A stretch of 64,000 bases of DNA from Effrenium voratum (lineage: Eukaryota > Sar > Dinophyceae > Suessiales > Symbiodiniaceae), in the NCBI GenBank assembly GCA_963377175.1, contig CAUJNA010001507.1, forward strand, positions 1-64,000. The letters run 5' to 3'. The stretch's first letter is position 1, and every line of letters starts with the position of its first letter. The position numbers and the translations under genes were made by a program. Shown piece after piece: positions 61,250 through 64,000 of this stretch. The notes beneath the pieces are model-generated. The model was given only the letters and a program-made list of their open reading frames with translations. It was not told the DNA's origin and searched no databases.

Positions 61250-62240
61250 CTATACAAAATGTACTTACCCCGTTGAAGTCTTTGGGAAAGAATCCAAGAG
61301 ACACACCTGTGCCCCTCCTCCAGCTAGGACCGTGTCGTCAGCGGTGAAGATGCGGTTCACCCTCTGGATGACTTCACCTGAGTCAGAATCAAAGTCTGGT
61401 ACCTTCCCAAATTCAAACATGGACCTGCAAGGGACCCCCTCTAGGAACCTCTTTTCAGGTTCCATGTTTGTTGGTACTTCAGGGTCCACTCCAAACCCAT
61501 AATAATGGGAGCATCCATTTCTCCCCTGCAAATTAAGATGCAAACCCAACAGACATCCCCCAACAGAGCTGCCCCCATGCATGGATGGTTTGCACAAGCA
61601 ATGCCAATATGGGGGAGGGGGGGAAATGCCATTTCCCACAGGCCAGGTGTGCTGTTTAAGGTTCCTCCTGTTCATCCGTAGGACTGTATTTGCCTACCTA
61701 CCCTACTTTGATTGTGGCTCGCGTGAGCATCCTGCAAGCCTTCCGGTTAAGCGTCCGCTCTGCCGAATCAAAGGAATGTGAGAGCTGTCCATGTAGGCAA
61801 ACCACTTTGAACCACGTTTTTTGCAGCCTAAAAATCATCATAATATATATATATATACATATACATAGGCAACCTTTTGGACACATAGATGGCACTGGTA
61901 AATGGAATAACGCTTATCCAAACCATTGCCATCTAAGCAAACAAACCTAAAAAGGCATGCACAAAAGACAGCTAAGAACCTTTTTGTGTCAAGGCCAAAG
62001 GAGCACTTTTCGCAGGAGAAAAAAAAAGAAAGAGGATGGCATCTGTGGGAGCCCATTTCTCCAACTCCATGCCTCTGTGGCTTGATACGGCTGGCTTTCT
62101 TTGGGGCTGGGTACTGGTTGCGGATCGCTTTAAAAAGGGGAACCAAAGGGGAAAACCCGTTTTCTGCGCCATGTTTGGAAAATAAGCTCAGGTGATATCC
62201 CCAAAAGCATGCGGTGCTCTTTTTAGCGCTCGCACCACCC
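61250..62240. other. No gene recognised
   Basis: A 136-codon minus frame (61,265-61,675) lacks third-position bias. A (TA)n run lies at 61,842-61,868. Confidence 0.3.
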
Positions 62241-62242
62241 CC

Positions 62243-62316
62243 GCAACCCTCGCAGAACCTCGCGGAACCCTCGTGGAACCCTAGTGGAACCCTGGTGGAA
62301 CCCTGGTGGAACCCTC
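62243..62316 (+). repeat. 11-bp tandem repeat TGGAACCCTNG
   Basis: Seven units of TGGAACCCTCG, TGGAACCCTAG or TGGAACCCTGG, the first two degenerate (AGAACCTCG). Confidence 0.75.
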
Positions 62317-62544
62317 ATGTTTGGGGCTCCGATTCCCAAAAAGAAAAAGGCATACGCCCACCTTGGTTTGAGGTTCAGACCCCAGAAGCCTCAAAAGCCC
62401 CCCCCTTTTGCTGAGTTCTGCGGCCATGGCACCTGGTCAAAATCAAGAGAAGAACAGATCTTCCAGGAACCCTCCGACTTTGTTAGATTGGCGCGTTCTT
62501 GTTCTCACTTCCTGAGCGGATGGCCCACAAAAAGCAACCAAACT

Positions 62545-62615
62545 TTGGGTGTGCCGCCAAAATGGTCTTCCCGAAAAAGTTCAAAGTCCTTGAACTCCAG
62601 AAGTGAGTATTCTTT
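62545..62615. repeat. Family A copy
   Basis: GTGCCGCCAAAATGGTC, TTCCCGAAAAAGTTCAAAG, TTGAACTCCAGAAGTGAG. Confidence 0.5.
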
Positions 62616-62937
62616 TCTGAACCCAAGTGTTCGAGTGTTGGGTCCTTTGGGGGTTGACAGAAGCCCTGGTTGGAAGCTTAGGCTTTCTTTCCTGCTTGTT
62701 GCTTCAGCCTTTTGGGGAAGCAACTTTGATCAACGGGTCTCGGGGGAATCCATTTGTATTCAAATCCGATCAAAAACCAGTTCATGTTTTATGAAATCCG
62801 CCGTTTTCCCCCAACCCCCTACGAACGAACCTGACATTTTGGGACTGGGGCTCGGGCTTTCGCTCACGTCGTACCTGGTCGGTTCTCGGGACCCCCAAAC
62901 GCCAAGCCTCGAAGCTTGGTGTCCTTTTGGCTTTCTG

Positions 62938-63100
62938 CTGGGCTGTCCGTTTGAAAGGATCCCCCAAAAGTGAATAACTAGTGGGGTGAAAGGAAACCCC
63001 CAACCACCAAACCCACTAAAAAGCGGAAAAAAAAGGGAAAAAAAAGGAAAAAAAACTTCAGGAATCGGATGGCTGGTTGAACCACCAAGGGCTAGTTTCC
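62938..63100 (+). repeat. Family D element with A-rich expansion
   Basis: TGGGCTGTCCGTTTG, GGGGTGAAAGGAAACCCCC, ACCAAACCCACTAAAAAGC, a GGGAAAAAAAAGG expansion, then AATCGGATGGCTGGTTGAAC. Confidence 0.5.
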
Positions 63101-63299
63101 AGTGAAAACCAAGAAGAAGAGAAAAAAACGCGGGCAGCGAAGCGCCGACGAATCAGCCAAAGGTGGTATCTTCAATCCCCGGAACGTCAAACTAGGGAAC
63201 CCCGAGACCCCAAGCTGTCAGCTGGTCTCTGCAGACTCATGTTGGTTATCCAGCTTGAGTGGACTGGCCCCAAAAAAGTAGGCCCCCCCTTTTCATCTT

Positions 63300-63450
63300 T
63301 GCCACTAGGGTCCGAACCCAAAAAGTGCTCTTAAAGGCCATGAACTCAGGAAGTGAGTTATTCAGCTTCTGGTTTGGTGTCTTGGGCCACGGGATACCTC
63401 CCCAGTTGGCGTCAAAACGAGCTGAAATTCAAATCCCCAAAGTGTCTGCA
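63300..63450. repeat. Family A end and family J piece
   Basis: GCCATGAACTCAGGAAGTGA then TCAGCTTCTGGTTTGG, and GAAATTCAAATCCCC. The same order, family A end followed by AGCTTC and family J, suggests the two often occur together. Confidence 0.4.
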
Positions 63451-63697
63451 AGATGGACAGCCCCAAGTCTTTACCTCAGCAACAAGAGCCCCCCCCAACC
63501 AAAAGCAATGTGGATTGATTCTCGTCTATGTTCGGTGATGATGCGAAAGAATATCCAAAAGGCAATGGACACCCCCTTCTGTTTTTTGGGATGGCGGAGA
63601 CGGACACCACAAACCTCCTTCTCTCCCGAACTAACGGCCCTGCGAAGCAACCCTGCCAAAGCTTCGGCTTTCCCGAGAAGAAAACGGCAGCTCAGCT

Positions 63698-63810
63698 TCC
63701 CCCAGTTGGTGGTTTCAATTGGTGGTTTGGTGGTTGTGGATGGGTGCCCCAATTAACTCTCCACAAAAAAGAGCCCCAAACCGCACATCCAAAGAAGCAA
63801 GGGTTACTTC
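63698..63810 (+). repeat. SINE-like family J copy
   Basis: AGCTTCCCCCAGTTGGTGG, TTTCAATTGGTGGTTTGGTG, ATTAACTCTCCACAAAAAAG, AGCAAGGGTTACTTCAGC. The remaining bases to the window end show nothing recognisable. Confidence 0.4.
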
Positions 63811-64000
63811 AGCAACAAGCTTCGGCGAATGTCTGGATCCTACTTCATCCAAAGGTTTTCGAAGGATTCACCAGCCTGGCCAAAACTGCATCATTGGAGT
63901 CCGGCCGTGTAAAGCGAGCAAGCACCCCGACCCTTTGGCTTTTGGTTCTACCATCACGGTCACAAAGGTTTTGGTTGGGGGGGTGTCTCAAAAATTCGGG

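Noticed and set aside
63471..63752. Minus-strand exon at 63.6 kb (FLLGKAEALAGLLRRA)
   Set aside because: Attractive peptide, but third-position GC is near 54 percent and splice signals are weak.

Overview
The window looks like nuclear DNA of a large, repeat-swollen genome from an alga-like protist; a dinoflagellate is my best guess. The pointers are: no long conventional gene; short GC-rich islands that read open and sit behind pyrimidine-rich CAG-type acceptors; some GC splice donors beside GT; an interstitial TTTAGGG array (plant, green algal and dinoflagellate telomere type); and dense small inverted-repeat elements. No ribosomal RNA, organelle gene, bacterial operon, CRISPR array or trans-spliced leader gene was recognised. 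Other protists with TTTAGGG telomeres remain possible.

Probable coding content. About 25 short candidate exons (31-180 nt) were picked by eye. Almost all are on the minus strand, and one convincing candidate is on the plus strand (16,195-16,265). They fall into two provisional minus-strand genes. Gene A runs from about 54,995 or further upstream down to an in-frame TAG at 38,580. Gene B starts at a possible ATG at 37,647 and runs down through 36.4, 34.3, 32.6, 31.8, 31.7, 29.8, 24.9, 22.3, 21.1, 19.1 and 18.8 kb, perhaps on to 1.7 kb. Several neighbouring exons join in phase. No domain was recognised in either product, so function is unknown. Same-strand, head-to-tail genes with repeat-filled introns would fit a dinoflagellate.

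Repeats by region. 1-12 kb: inverted-repeat elements (families A-M), a telomere-like array and a CT-rich block. 12.1-13.5 kb: a compound satellite district with a 15-bp repeat, a tRNA-like sequence, a 73-bp hairpin repeat, and a 13-bp satellite in two opposed arms. 14.0-14.7 kb: an (AAT)n tract and a degenerate minisatellite. 15-45 kb: candidate exons separated by small elements and a 0.4-kb TATG/TA block at 40.2-40.6 kb. 46.3-50.3 kb: a 4-kb array of about 100 copies of a 38-bp unit that is open in all three plus-strand frames, giving meaningless reading frames up to 1,340 codons. 50.3-64 kb: gene A exons, two nearly identical hAT-like elements, and more small repeats.

Small mobile elements. 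At least twelve recurrent families were seen. Family E (about 120 bp, CTAGGTCC ends, 4-bp target duplications in six of eight copies), family B (GGSTRTGGSTCAAAA ends, 4-bp duplications), family F (hAT-like, CAGGG ends, 8-bp duplication) and family G (TTCTAGGGG ends, 3-bp duplications) have ends that can be placed to the base. No transposase or reverse transcriptase was found, so all look non-autonomous here. Family letters are local labels. All boundaries were read by eye without alignment software.
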